A DNA stretch of 9,400 nucleotides from Streptomyces sp. NRRL S-350 (GCF_000719705.1 NZ_JOHO01000114.1:1-9400), one strand, 5' to 3'; numbered from the stretch's first letter, positions 1 to 6,654 are shown. Notes: generated by a model from the sequence alone, not told the origin. Program-made: numbers and translations.

Positions 1-54
1 CCGAGATCTACACTATCCTCTTCGTCGGCAGCGTCAGATGTGTATAAGAGACAG
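1..54 (+). other. Illumina/Nextera P5 adapter contamination (not genomic)
   Basis: Bases 1-13 match the 3' end of the Illumina P5 oligonucleotide. Bases 14-21 (TATCCTCT) look like an 8-base i5 index. Bases 22-35 (TCGTCGGCAGCGTC) are the Nextera read-1 adapter, and 36-54 are the 19-bp Tn5 mosaic end AGATGTGTATAAGAGACAG. Translation across this stretch gives the well-known artefact peptides MCIRDR (+ strand) and YTHLTLP (- strand). The block is library-preparation sequence left at a contig end, so anything that uses it as coding or regulatory sequence should be discarded. Genomic sequence begins at about 55. Confidence 0.98.
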
Positions 55-176
55 GTCTGGGGACAGGGCTGAGGACGGGGTCGGCGTGGGACGGGGTATC
101 CGGCGGCCGGGCCGATGCCCGATCATTGGTCGGCGGAACGTCAGATCGCCTGGCGGAAGCAGGGGGAGAGGACGGG
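55..176 (+). promoter_or_regulatory. Partial upstream region of the TerA-like gene
   Basis: These 122 bases of genuine sequence lie between the adapter and the first gene. I see no convincing -35/-10 pair. The only clear signal is a purine-rich ribosome binding site, GGGGGAG at 162-168, eight bases before the ATG at 177. The natural promoter may lie here or beyond the contig end. Confidence 0.4.
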
Positions 177-923
177 ATGGTCTCGATCTGGGAGTACCTG
201 CGCGGGGAGAAGAGCCACAACTTCGACGACCCGGGCGCTCAGCACAAGGTCACACTCACCAAGTCGACCCCGCAGCACGCGATCACCGGGTCGGCCGCCA
301 CCACCGGCTACCTCTACGTCAACCTGCACTGGTCGATGCGGGCCGGCGCCGACCGGCCGAGCACCAGGGACACGGTCCGGCGGATCTTCAGCCCGCGGAT
401 CCTCAGCCCGCAGGAGCCCGACTCGCCGCAGGGCAACGAGCCGCTGAACGTCGACCTCGACCTGGCCTGCATGTACGAACTCTCCGACGGGACAACGGGC
501 GTGGTGCAGCCGCTCGGCGGCCTGTTCGGCGACCTCCAGAACCCGCCGTACGTCAAGCTCAGCGGCGACGACCAGTACGGCGCGCCCTCCGGCGAGACGA
601 TGTACGTCAACCTGGAGAAGAAGGACAGGTTCAAACGGCTGCTGATCTTCGTCTACATCTACGACGGCACGCCGGCCTTCGAGCAGTCGCAGGCGGTGGT
701 GACGATCGTGCCGCAGACCGGGCCCCGGATCGAGATCAAGCTGGAGGAGCGGGCGCGGGCCGCACGCTCCTGCGCCGTGGTGCTGATCGAGAACTCCGGG
801 GACAACCAGCTGACGGTGCGCCGGGAGGTGCGGTACGTCAACGGGTTCCAGTCGGACATCGACCGGCTGTACGGGTTCGGGATGCAGTGGCAGCGGGGGT
901 ACAAGGGCCAGCCGGGCGGCTGA
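177..923 (+). CDS. TerD-superfamily protein, TerA-like
   Basis: The product is 248 aa. Ter proteins of this superfamily are cytoplasmic or membrane-associated calcium-binding proteins linked to tellurite, phage and oxidative-stress resistance; the exact role is unknown. Residues about 44-52 (GYLYVNLHW) resemble the first strand of the TerD beta-sandwich. A polar insert of about 35 residues follows. The core pattern then runs from NVDLDLACMY (91-100) through SGDDQYG (129-135), GETMYVNLE (139-147) and LLIFVYIYD (155-163) to GFGMQWQRGYKG at the C-terminus, where TerD proteins carry WKFRAVGQGY. The Ca-site loop is only partly acidic (D131, D132, E140). I start at ATG 177 because GGGGGAG lies eight bases upstream and homologues begin near MVSIWEYL. 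An in-frame TTG at 126 would add 17 residues without family support. The gene converges on the TerD gene to its right. TerA-like is my best subfamily call; plain TerD-family is safer. Confidence 0.85.
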   Translation: MVSIWEYLRGEKSHNFDDPGAQHKVTLTKSTPQHAITGSAATTGYLYVNLHWSMRAGADRPSTRDTVRRIFSPRILSPQEPDSPQGNEPLNVDLDLACMYELSDGTTGVVQPLGGLFGDLQNPPYVKLSGDDQYGAPSGETMYVNLEKKDRFKRLLIFVYIYDGTPAFEQSQAVVTIVPQTGPRIEIKLEERARAARSCAVVLIENSGDNQLTVRREVRYVNGFQSDIDRLYGFGMQWQRGYKGQPGG

Positions 924-1067
924 GGGCCGCTGAGGGCGGATTTCGGCCGGTTCGGGCGGGTCGGGCGGTTCTGTCGGTTCGGGGCGGGCGGGCCGGTTCG
1001 GGCGTGCCCGCCCCGGGTGCCGATCCCGGCGGCTCGGCTCGGCTCGGTGGCTCGGCTCGGCGGCGCC
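924..1067. other. Convergent intergenic region, G-rich with direct repeats
   Basis: This 144-bp gap separates two genes that end facing each other. It holds two perfect 12-bp copies of CCGGTTCGGGCG (947-958 and 993-1004), a partial third near 975, and a run of CTCGG/GGCTC units at about 1031-1060. I see no gene or promoter. A candidate hairpin terminator at 981-1014 is listed separately. Confidence 0.6.
981..1014. terminator. Candidate bidirectional hairpin terminator
   Basis: GGGGCGGGC (981-989) and GCCCGCCCC (1006-1014) form a perfect 9-bp all-G/C stem with a 16-base loop, placed between two convergent genes. There is no T-tract, which is common for actinobacterial terminators. In this G/C-rich gap some complementarity is expected by chance, so position is the main support. 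Confidence 0.45.
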
Positions 1068-2246
1068 TCAGCGGGGCTGGAACTGCGGGCCCTGCGGCGG
1101 CAGTGCGAACTCCTCGCCGGTGGGCGCCGGAGGCTGGACCGTCGGCGGCTGCGGCGGGACGGGCTGCTGCTGGCCGGTGCCGGGCTGCGGGTAGCCGTAA
1201 CCGGTGCCGGGCTGCTGGTACGGCTGGTGGGGCTGGGGGTAGCCGTAACCCGTGCCGGGCTGCTGGTACGGCTGGGCGGGCGGCGGGTAGCCGTAGCCGG
1301 TGCCGGGCTGCGGGTAGCCGTACCCCGTACCGGGCTGCTGCTGCGGGTAGCCGTAGCCCGTGCCCTGCGGGTGGCCCGGCGGCGGGGTGGGCGGGGCCGG
1401 CGGGATGGCCGGGGGCATGGTGGGCGGCGCCGCGGGCGGCGGGGGGGTTCCCGGCGCGGCGGGCGGAGTGCTCGTAGGCGCGCCTGCGGCGACGGCCGGG
1501 ACGGCTGCCGGGGCCGGGGTCGCCGGGGCCTGCTGCTGGGGGACGGCCGGGGCCAGGGTGAAGGTGCCGGGCTCGGGGGCGGGCGAGCGCGGGTCCGGCA
1601 GCGGAGTGCTGCGCGGGTCGGCCGCGCCGGTCGGCGTGGCGGTGGAGACGGGAGCCGGGGTCGGTACCGGTACCGGGTCGGGCACGGCGCCCGCCGCCTC
1701 GTCCTCGACGGTGATGCCGAAGTCGGTGGCCAGTCCGATCAGCCCGGAGGTGTAGCCCTGGCCGACCGCCCGGAACTTCCAGGACCCGGCCCGGCGGTAC
1801 AGCTCGCCCGCGACCATGGCGGTGACGTTCTCGGCGTCACTGATCTCGAACTCGGCGATCGCCGGCGCGGCCTCACCGGCCGCGGCGTCGAACAGCAGCA
1901 GCCGCAGGCCCGGTACCGCCCGGAACGACCCGCCCTCGGAGGAGCCGGCCAGCACCACGCGGTCCACGTCGGCGGGCAGCTTGCCGAGCTCGACCTCGAC
2001 CGTGTCGATGATCTCGGCGCCGCCGGAGGTCTGCTGCTTGGGCAGGTGGCGGACGGTGCCGGAGGGGTGGCGCGGCTGGTTGTAGAAGACGAAGTCGGCG
2101 TCCGAACGGACCCTGCCGTTGGCGCCGAGCAGCAGCGCGGACGCGTCCACGTCCGGCGCACCGGGCGTGGCGCTCCAGCGCAGCACGGCGCGGACCGCCG
2201 CCGCCGGCAGTGCGATGTTGGCGCCCTTGGCCATCACGTGCGTCAT
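1068..2246 (-). CDS. TerD-family protein with Pro/Gln/Gly/Tyr-repeat C-terminal tail
   Basis: The product is 392 aa, about twice the usual TerD length of roughly 190 aa. Residues 1-180 are a recognisable TerD domain: DVDASALLL (32-40), SDADFVFYNQP (48-58), VDRVVLAGS (94-102), and GELYRRAGSWKFRAVGQGY (147-165), followed by GLIGLATDFGI. The loop at 68-82 reads LPKQQTSGGAEIIDT where typical TerD has an acidic GDGDDE-type calcium loop, so one calcium site is probably altered or lost. From about 186 the chain becomes disordered and Ala/Pro-rich. It then carries five GTGYGYP units (295-353) and a Pro/Gln-rich end. No signal peptide or membrane segment is visible, so a cytoplasmic protein is expected. 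The ATG at 2246 is chosen because AGGA lies about nine bases upstream and MTHVMAKG fits the family; a second in-frame ATG at 2234 is possible. The gene is transcribed divergently from the lyase-PRTase-HAD genes, suggesting joint control from the 335-bp gap. Family assignment is firm; the function of the tail is unknown. Confidence 0.93.
   Translation of the reverse strand: MTHVMAKGANIALPAAAVRAVLRWSATPGAPDVDASALLLGANGRVRSDADFVFYNQPRHPSGTVRHLPKQQTSGGAEIIDTVEVELGKLPADVDRVVLAGSSEGGSFRAVPGLRLLLFDAAAGEAAPAIAEFEISDAENVTAMVAGELYRRAGSWKFRAVGQGYTSGLIGLATDFGITVEDEAAGAVPDPVPVPTPAPVSTATPTGAADPRSTPLPDPRSPAPEPGTFTLAPAVPQQQAPATPAPAAVPAVAAGAPTSTPPAAPGTPPPPAAPPTMPPAIPPAPPTPPPGHPQGTGYGYPQQQPGTGYGYPQPGTGYGYPPPAQPYQQPGTGYGYPQPHQPYQQPGTGYGYPQPGTGQQQPVPPQPPTVQPPAPTGEEFALPPQGPQFQPR
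1188..1364 (-). repeat. In-frame GTGYGYP-coding repeats in the TerD tail
   Basis: Five copies of the heptapeptide GTGYGYP occur at residues 295-301, 306-312, 315-321, 331-337 and 347-353. They are separated by Gln/Pro-rich spacers; QPYQQP occurs twice. At DNA level the unit reads GGGTAGCCGTA(A/G/C)CC on the + strand. The spacing is irregular (9-16 residues), which fits repeated slippage or unequal exchange within a disordered tail. Confidence 0.9.
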
Positions 2247-2581
2247 AGCCGACCATCCTGCCTGTTCGCCACCCCTTCGGACAACGTGACCGGAGCGGCC
2301 CGCACCGGGTCGGACTTTGCCAAGACTTGCGCTTTCCGGGGTTTGCGGTCCTCCGTCCCATGATCATCCAAGCGGACCGGGATGTTCCGGGAGTTCAGTG
2401 GAGGGGGACCGGGAGCGGCCGGATCCAGTCCGTACGATGGGCGGTCGAACGGCCCCCGGGGTTCGATGGAGGAACGTCCACCGGTGGCGCGTCCGGGGAA
2501 CCGTGGCGCCCGGTCGGCCGGTTGACCAGGGTGTCGTCGGCAATGGGCCGGGGGCCGGCCCACTTCCTGGAGGAGACCACC
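2247..2581. promoter_or_regulatory. Divergent intergenic region between tailed TerD and lyase genes
   Basis: This 335-bp gap must hold the promoters for the leftward TerD gene and the rightward enzyme genes. The stretch at about 2315-2370 is visibly less G/C-rich than its surroundings and includes the palindrome ATGATCAT (2360-2367). TACGAT at 2433-2438 could be a -10 hexamer for the + strand, but no fitting -35 lies upstream. Open reading frames run through the gap, but the family homology of the lyase begins only at 2582. I therefore read it as leader and promoter sequence, not coding. Confidence 0.55.
2544..2562 (+). promoter_or_regulatory. Hairpin just upstream of the lyase ribosome binding site
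   Basis: TGGGCCGG (2544-2551) and CCGGCCCA (2555-2562) form a perfect 8-bp stem with a GGG loop. It ends six bases before the Shine-Dalgarno sequence GGAGGAG (2569-2575). In the transcript it would sit directly against the ribosome-binding region. A role in translation control or transcript stability is inference. Confidence 0.45.
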
Positions 2582-2584
2582 TTG
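2569..2584 (+). promoter_or_regulatory. Ribosome binding site that fixes a TTG start
   Basis: GGAGGAG at 2569-2575 is the strongest Shine-Dalgarno match near the lyase gene and lies six bases before TTG at 2582. The in-frame ATG at 2543 has only a weak AGGG ahead of it and would place this site inside the coding region. Homologues, as I recall them, begin MRHFGHL, which is what the TTG start gives. Confidence 0.75.
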
Positions 2585-3787
2585 CGCCATTTCGGCCACC
2601 TCGCCGAGGACGTACGCGGCCGGCTCTTCCTGGAGCAGCCGCAGGCGTTCAGTGCGGCGAGCGAGCCCCGCGTGCTCGCCACCGCGCTCGGCGGCACCCT
2701 CTACAGCCCCGCCACCAGGCCCGCACTGGCCGCCGACATCCGCAAACAGGCTGCTCGGGGCGTGGTGTCGATGGTGCTCTGCCTGGAGGACGCGATCGCC
2801 GACCACGAGGTGGACGCCGGGGAGCGCAACCTGGTCGAGCAGTTGAATGACCTGGCCAAGGATTTCACCGACTGCACACAGGGTCATCCACTGCTCTTCA
2901 TCAGAGTCCGATCCGCCACCCAGATCCCCGACCTGGCCGAGCGGCTCGGCCCGGCCGTCGAGCTGCTCAGCGGCTTCGTGCTGCCCAAGTTCACCCCCGG
3001 CAACGGAGGCGAGTACCTGGCCGCGCTCACCGCCGCCGAGGCCGCGACCGGACGGCGGCTGTTCGCCATGCCCGTCCTGGAGTCGCCCGAACTCGCCCAC
3101 CTGGAGACCCGGCAAAGCCGGCTCTTCGGCATCGCCGACCTCCTCGCCGGGCACCGGGACCGGGTGCTGGCCGTCCGGCTCGGCGTCACCGACCTCTGCT
3201 CCGCGTACGGCCTGCGGCGCTCGCCCGACCTCACCGCGTACGACGTCGCGCTGGTCGCGGCGGTGATCGGGGACGTGGTCAACGTGCTCGGCCGCGCGGA
3301 CGGCACCGGGTACACCGTCACCGGGCCGGTCTGGGAGTACTTCCCCGTACAGGAACGGATGTTCAAGCCGCAGCTGCGCCGCACCCCGTTCACCGAGGGC
3401 TCGTTCACCGCCCCGGGAACGCCCCCGGCCTCCGGCGAGGAGATCCGCCGGCGGATCATCGAGCACGACCTGGACGGGCTGATCCGGGAGGTCGAACTCG
3501 ACCGGGCCAACGGCCTGCTCGGCAAGACGTGCATCCACCCCAGCCACGTGCCCGCCGTGCACGCGCTCTCCGTGGTCACCCACGAGGAGTACTGCGACGC
3601 TCGCGACATCCTCCGGCAGGAGCAGGACGGCGGCGGGGTGCTGCGCTCGGCGTACACCAACAAGATGAACGAGGTCCGGCCGCACCGGGCCTGGGCGGAA
3701 CGCGTACTGCTGCGGGCGGACGTGTTCGGGGTGGCCCGCGAGGACGTGAGCTTCGCCGAACTGCTGTCGGCGTGCCTGTGCGGCTGA
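2582..3787 (+). CDS. HpcH/HpaI aldolase / citrate-lyase beta (CitE)-like protein, Ter-associated
   Basis: The product is 401 aa with a TIM-barrel of the CitE/HpcH C-C lyase superfamily, which cleaves or forms C-C bonds in acyl-CoA or 2-keto-acid substrates with a divalent metal. Expected landmarks appear in order: TRPALAADI (45-53), the metal-site strand VLCLEDAI (65-72), LLFIRVRS (104-111) with substrate-binding Arg, GFVLPKF (131-137), MPVLESPE (163-170), AVRLGVTDL (197-205), and GKTCIHPSHVPAVHAL (314-329), the usual CitE C-terminal signature. It is longer than CitE (about 290 aa) but in line with Ter-locus homologues. The start is TTG at 2582, supported by GGAGGAG upstream. The gap to the next gene is 180 bp, so cotranscription is likely but not certain. 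In Ter loci this lyase is predicted to help make a nucleoside-like metabolite with the PRTase and HAD proteins; its substrate is unknown. Confidence 0.9.
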   Translation: MRHFGHLAEDVRGRLFLEQPQAFSAASEPRVLATALGGTLYSPATRPALAADIRKQAARGVVSMVLCLEDAIADHEVDAGERNLVEQLNDLAKDFTDCTQGHPLLFIRVRSATQIPDLAERLGPAVELLSGFVLPKFTPGNGGEYLAALTAAEAATGRRLFAMPVLESPELAHLETRQSRLFGIADLLAGHRDRVLAVRLGVTDLCSAYGLRRSPDLTAYDVALVAAVIGDVVNVLGRADGTGYTVTGPVWEYFPVQERMFKPQLRRTPFTEGSFTAPGTPPASGEEIRRRIIEHDLDGLIREVELDRANGLLGKTCIHPSHVPAVHALSVVTHEEYCDARDILRQEQDGGGVLRSAYTNKMNEVRPHRAWAERVLLRADVFGVAREDVSFAELLSACLCG

Positions 3788-3967
3788 AGCCGGGACGCAC
3801 CGGGACCGCTGTGACGGCTCCCCGGACGGACGTCGGGGGGTCGGGAGCTCGGGGGGTCGGGAGCTCGGGAGGACGGGAAGGTCGGGAGGTCGGGACGTCC
3901 GGACGGAAATGACGAACGTACGAACGCTTGAATGCTCGCACCGGCACCATCGAAGGCAGGACCAGCA
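3788..3967 (+). other. Intergenic leader with imperfect hairpin and G-tracts
   Basis: This 180-bp gap lies between the lyase and fusion genes. An imperfect stem at about 3800-3825 (CCGGGACCG against CGGCTCCCCGG, one bulged C) could be a weak terminator or attenuator. It is followed by the tandem repeat and G-run block (3835-3894) and by the near-repeat ACGAACGTACGAACG (3912-3926). A ribosome binding site, GGCAGG at 3955-3960, precedes the GTG at 3968. An in-frame ATG at 3932 is an alternative start for the fusion gene. Confidence 0.5.
3835..3866 (+). repeat. Perfect 16-bp tandem duplication
   Basis: GGGGGGTCGGGAGCTC occurs twice head to tail at 3835-3850 and 3851-3866. Degenerate GGGAGGACGGGAAGG-type units continue to about 3900. 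G-runs of at least three fall at 3835, 3843, 3851, 3859, 3867, 3875, 3883 and 3892, close to an 8-9-base period, with short loops that allow G-quadruplex formation on the coding strand. Confidence 0.85.
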
Positions 3968-6652
3968 GTGACAGCAACACCCCGGACACCGCAGAGGCCG
4001 CAAACGCCGCAGACGCCGCAGACCGCCCGGACACTGCAGACACCCCACGCGCCGCAGACATGGACCGGCCGTTGGGTCGCCGACCGGGCGGGCATCGCGC
4101 TGAGCGGCTCCGAGCGCCTCCCCGAACTCGTCGGCCTGGCCCTCAGGGAGAACCGCAAACGCGCCCACCTGCTCGTCTCCAACGTGCTCGGCAAGCACGT
4201 GCCGCAGCGCCCCTCGGTGGTCCACGGCGCCGGACTCGAACTCGGCCGCAGGGTCCGCGAACTTCTCGGCGAGCCCGCAGCCGGGCGGGCCGTCGTGCTC
4301 GGCTACGCGGAGACCGCCACCGGCCTCGGCCACAGCGTCGCCGACAGCCTCGACGCCCCCTACCTGCACTCCACCCGCCGCCCGGTGCCCGGGATGCGCT
4401 CGTTCGGCGGCTTCGAGGAAGAACACTCGCACGCCACCTCGCACCTGCTGCTCCCGGCCGACCCCGGGCTCCTCGCCGGAGGCGGGCCGCTGGTGCTGGT
4501 GGACGACGAGTTCTCGACCGGCCGTACCGTCCTCAACACCATCCGCGACCTGCACGCCCGCCACCCCCGCGACCACTACGTCGTGGTCGCCCTCGTCGAC
4601 CTGCGCTCCGCCGCCGACCGGACCCGGCTCGCCGACACCGCCGCCGAACTCGGCGCCCGGCTCGACCTGGTGGCCACCGCCAGCGGCGCCGTCTCGCTGC
4701 CCGAGGACGTCCTGGCGCGGGCCGAGCGGCTGATCGCCGAGGCGGCGCCCGCCCCGCTACCCCCGGCGGCCGCGCCCGCGCCGCTGGTCCGGGTCGGCCT
4801 GGACTGGCCCGCCGGACTCCCGGACGGCGGCCGGCACGGCTTCACCGCCCACGACCGCGCCCGGCTCGACGCGGCCCTGCCCCGGCTCGCCGGGCAGATC
4901 GCCGAGGCCCTCTCCGTCGAAGCCCCGCACGCTGAAGCCCCGCACGCTGAAGCCCTTCCCGGTGAACCCGTGCCCGGTGAGCCCGTGCCCGGTGAGGCGC
5001 GGCGGGTGCTGGTGCTCGGCTTCGAAGAGCTGATGTACACCCCGCTGCGCCTGGCCGGCGCCCTCGCCGAACGGCTCGGCGGCGACCGCGTCCGGTACTC
5101 CACCACCACCCGCTCACCCGTCCTGGCCGTGGACGACCCCGGCTACGCCATCCGCACCCGGCTGGCCTTCCCCGCCCACGACGACCCACAGGACGACGCC
5201 TCGCGCGAGCGCTACGCGTACAACGTCGCCCCCGGCAGCGACCCCGAACGGCGCTTCGACGCCATAGTGCTGGTGGTGGACGACCTCGCCGACACCCCGG
5301 CGCTGCACCGGGGCGAGCGGGCGCTGCTCGGGCAGTTGCGGCAGGTCACGGACCGGGTGGTGCTGGCGGTGGTGCCCTCGCACCGGCCGGTGGTGGCGGC
5401 GTCGGCAGTCGCCGAGCCGGTGGCGGCTGAACCGGCGGTCGCAGAGCCGGCGGGATGGGCCAGCCGGGCGGTGCTGCCCGCCGCGACGCTGCCGATGCCG
5501 CTGTACGGCCCGGCGTTCTCCTCGTACCGGGCCGACGAAGTGGCCTGGCTGCTCAAGGACCTCTCCGGGGTGGCGCTCGAAGCGCCCGCCGAGGAACGCG
5601 AGGAGGCCGTCCAGAGCGGTGGCGCGCACTATGCGGAGTCGCTGCCGGTCGAGTACCAGCCCAGCCCGCAGTACCAGGAGCTGTTCCACCAGGCGCTGCG
5701 CGGCTCGGCCCGCCGGATCGCCCTCGCCGTCGGCACCGTCGCCGAGACGCTGCTGCGCGAGCGCGGCCCGGGGCTGGTGCTCGCCTCGCTGGCACGGGCC
5801 GGCACACCCGTCGGCATCCTGATCCGCCGCTGGCTGGCCTTCGCCCACGGCCTGGCCGTGCCGCACTACGCCGTCTCGATCGTGCGGGGCCGCGGCATCG
5901 ACACCGTCGCGCTGCGCTACCTGGCCGCCCACCACCGCGCGCAGGACGTCGTGTTCGTGGACGGCTGGACCGGCAAGGGCGCCATCACCCGCGAACTCGT
6001 CGACGCCCTGGCCGGCACCAACTTCGACCCCGACCTCGCGGTGCTCGCCGACCCGGGCCGCTGCGTGCGCACGTACGGCACCCGGGACGACTTCCTGATC
6101 CCGTCCGCCTGCCTCAACTCCACGGTGTCCGGGCTCGTTTCGCGCACCGTGCTACGAGCCGGGCTGATCGGGCCGGACGACTTCCACGGCGCCAAGCACT
6201 ACACCGAGCTGGCCGGCGGCGACGTCTCGGCGGCCTTCCTGGACACCGTGGCCGCACACTTCGACGCGGTGCGCGACCTCGCCGTCGACGGCGCCGACCG
6301 GCTGGCCGCCGACCGGGACCGGGCGCCCGACTGGGCCGGCTGGGCCGCCGTCGAGCGGATCAGCGCCGAGTACGGCATCGACAACGTCAACCTCGTCAAG
6401 CCCGGCGTCGGCGAGACCACCCGGGTGCTGCTGCGCCGCGTCCCCTGGCGGATCCTCGCCCGACGCGGCGCCGGCGCCGACCTGGACCACGTCCGACTGC
6501 TCGCCGCCCAGCGCGGAGTCGAGGTCGAGGACGTGGACGGCCTGCCGTACACCTGCGTCGGCCTGATCCACCCCCGCTACAGCCGTGGAGCGACCGGGAC
6601 CGACGGGCGGTCCGTGACAGGGACACCGGAAGTCCCGGGAGGGGAATCCTGA
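3968..6652 (+). CDS. Fused phosphoribosyltransferase (PRTase_2)-TRSP-StiP/PRTase_1-like protein
   Basis: The product is 894 aa from GTG 3968, or 906 aa from ATG 3932. I prefer GTG because GGCAGG lies seven bases upstream. Residue numbers are from GTG. A Pro/Gln/Thr-rich tail (1-31, PQT repeats) precedes a type I PRTase-like domain (about 33-260). That domain contains RAHLLVSNVLGKHVPQRPS (65-83), GYAETATGLGH (112-122) and the PRPP-binding loop LVLVDDEFSTGRTV (175-188). A repeat-rich linker follows (about 318-345). The TRSP domain (about 345-445) carries its diagnostic TTRSP (380-384). From about 551 a second PRTase-like region of the PRTase_1/StiP family shows LASLARAGTPVGILIRR (605-621), SIVRGRGIDT (637-646), the loop VFVDGWTGKGAITREL (662-677), CLNSTVSGL (715-723) and FHGAKHY (739-745). 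These parts are separate proteins in many bacteria. Ter-locus PRTases are predicted to build or transfer a ribosyl metabolite; StiP is sometimes annotated as a cysteine protease, which I cannot confirm. The stop overlaps the HAD start. Confidence 0.9.
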   Translation: MTATPRTPQRPQTPQTPQTARTLQTPHAPQTWTGRWVADRAGIALSGSERLPELVGLALRENRKRAHLLVSNVLGKHVPQRPSVVHGAGLELGRRVRELLGEPAAGRAVVLGYAETATGLGHSVADSLDAPYLHSTRRPVPGMRSFGGFEEEHSHATSHLLLPADPGLLAGGGPLVLVDDEFSTGRTVLNTIRDLHARHPRDHYVVVALVDLRSAADRTRLADTAAELGARLDLVATASGAVSLPEDVLARAERLIAEAAPAPLPPAAAPAPLVRVGLDWPAGLPDGGRHGFTAHDRARLDAALPRLAGQIAEALSVEAPHAEAPHAEALPGEPVPGEPVPGEARRVLVLGFEELMYTPLRLAGALAERLGGDRVRYSTTTRSPVLAVDDPGYAIRTRLAFPAHDDPQDDASRERYAYNVAPGSDPERRFDAIVLVVDDLADTPALHRGERALLGQLRQVTDRVVLAVVPSHRPVVAASAVAEPVAAEPAVAEPAGWASRAVLPAATLPMPLYGPAFSSYRADEVAWLLKDLSGVALEAPAEEREEAVQSGGAHYAESLPVEYQPSPQYQELFHQALRGSARRIALAVGTVAETLLRERGPGLVLASLARAGTPVGILIRRWLAFAHGLAVPHYAVSIVRGRGIDTVALRYLAAHHRAQDVVFVDGWTGKGAITRELVDALAGTNFDPDLAVLADPGRCVRTYGTRDDFLIPSACLNSTVSGLVSRTVLRAGLIGPDDFHGAKHYTELAGGDVSAAFLDTVAAHFDAVRDLAVDGADRLAADRDRAPDWAGWAAVERISAEYGIDNVNLVKPGVGETTRVLLRRVPWRILARRGAGADLDHVRLLAAQRGVEVEDVDGLPYTCVGLIHPRYSRGATGTDGRSVTGTPEVPGGES
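4919..4996 (+). repeat. Two adjacent in-frame 15-bp minisatellites in the PRTase-TRSP linker
   Basis: The unit encoding EAPHA is present twice at 4919-4948, with a partial third. A second, unrelated unit encoding GEPVP is present twice at 4961-4990, plus the start of a third. Both units are 15 bp, so copy-number change preserves the frame. They occupy the linker between the first PRTase domain and TRSP. Confidence 0.85.
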
Positions 6653-6654
6653 TG
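6637..6654 (+). promoter_or_regulatory. Ribosome binding site and TGATG overlap joining fusion and HAD genes
   Basis: GGGAGGGG (6637-6644) lies seven bases before ATG 6652. The ATG shares its A with the TGA stop of the upstream gene. This indicates translational coupling and one transcript for the two genes. Confidence 0.8.

Noticed and set aside
36..54. Tn5 mosaic end as evidence of a transposon
   Set aside because: It is joined to the Nextera read-1 adapter, an index and P5 sequence, so it is library preparation, not a mobile element.
1188..1364. Spaced repeats that could suggest a CRISPR-like array
   Set aside because: Repeats are short, irregularly spaced and in frame, encoding GTGYGYP within the TerD tail; no cas genes are present.
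38..1477. Long + strand ORF beginning MCIRDR and running through both Ter genes
   Set aside because: It starts inside the adapter, and its Arg/Gly/Ala-rich composition is that of an off-frame reading of high-GC DNA. The two TerD-family genes explain the region.
2433..2438. TACGAT as a -10 promoter element
   Set aside because: No suitable -35 at 16-19 bases upstream; too weak to list as a promoter on its own.
2327..2581. N-terminal extension of the lyase gene (starts at 2327 or ATG 2543)
   Set aside because: The extension lacks family similarity, has weak ribosome binding sites, and would bury GGAGGAG at 2569-2575 inside the gene.
2243..4576. 777-aa antisense ORF opposite the lyase and fusion genes
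   Set aside because: It has no family features and overlaps two well-supported genes; long antisense ORFs are normal in this GC range.
5409..5458. VAEPVAAEPAVAEPA-coding segment as a repeat element
   Set aside because: Too degenerate at DNA level to call a tandem repeat; it is best read as an ordinary Ala/Pro/Glu linker.
5114..5935. Antisense ORF inside the fusion gene
   Set aside because: Low-complexity translation with no domain; the + strand frame carries clear PRTase/StiP motifs throughout.
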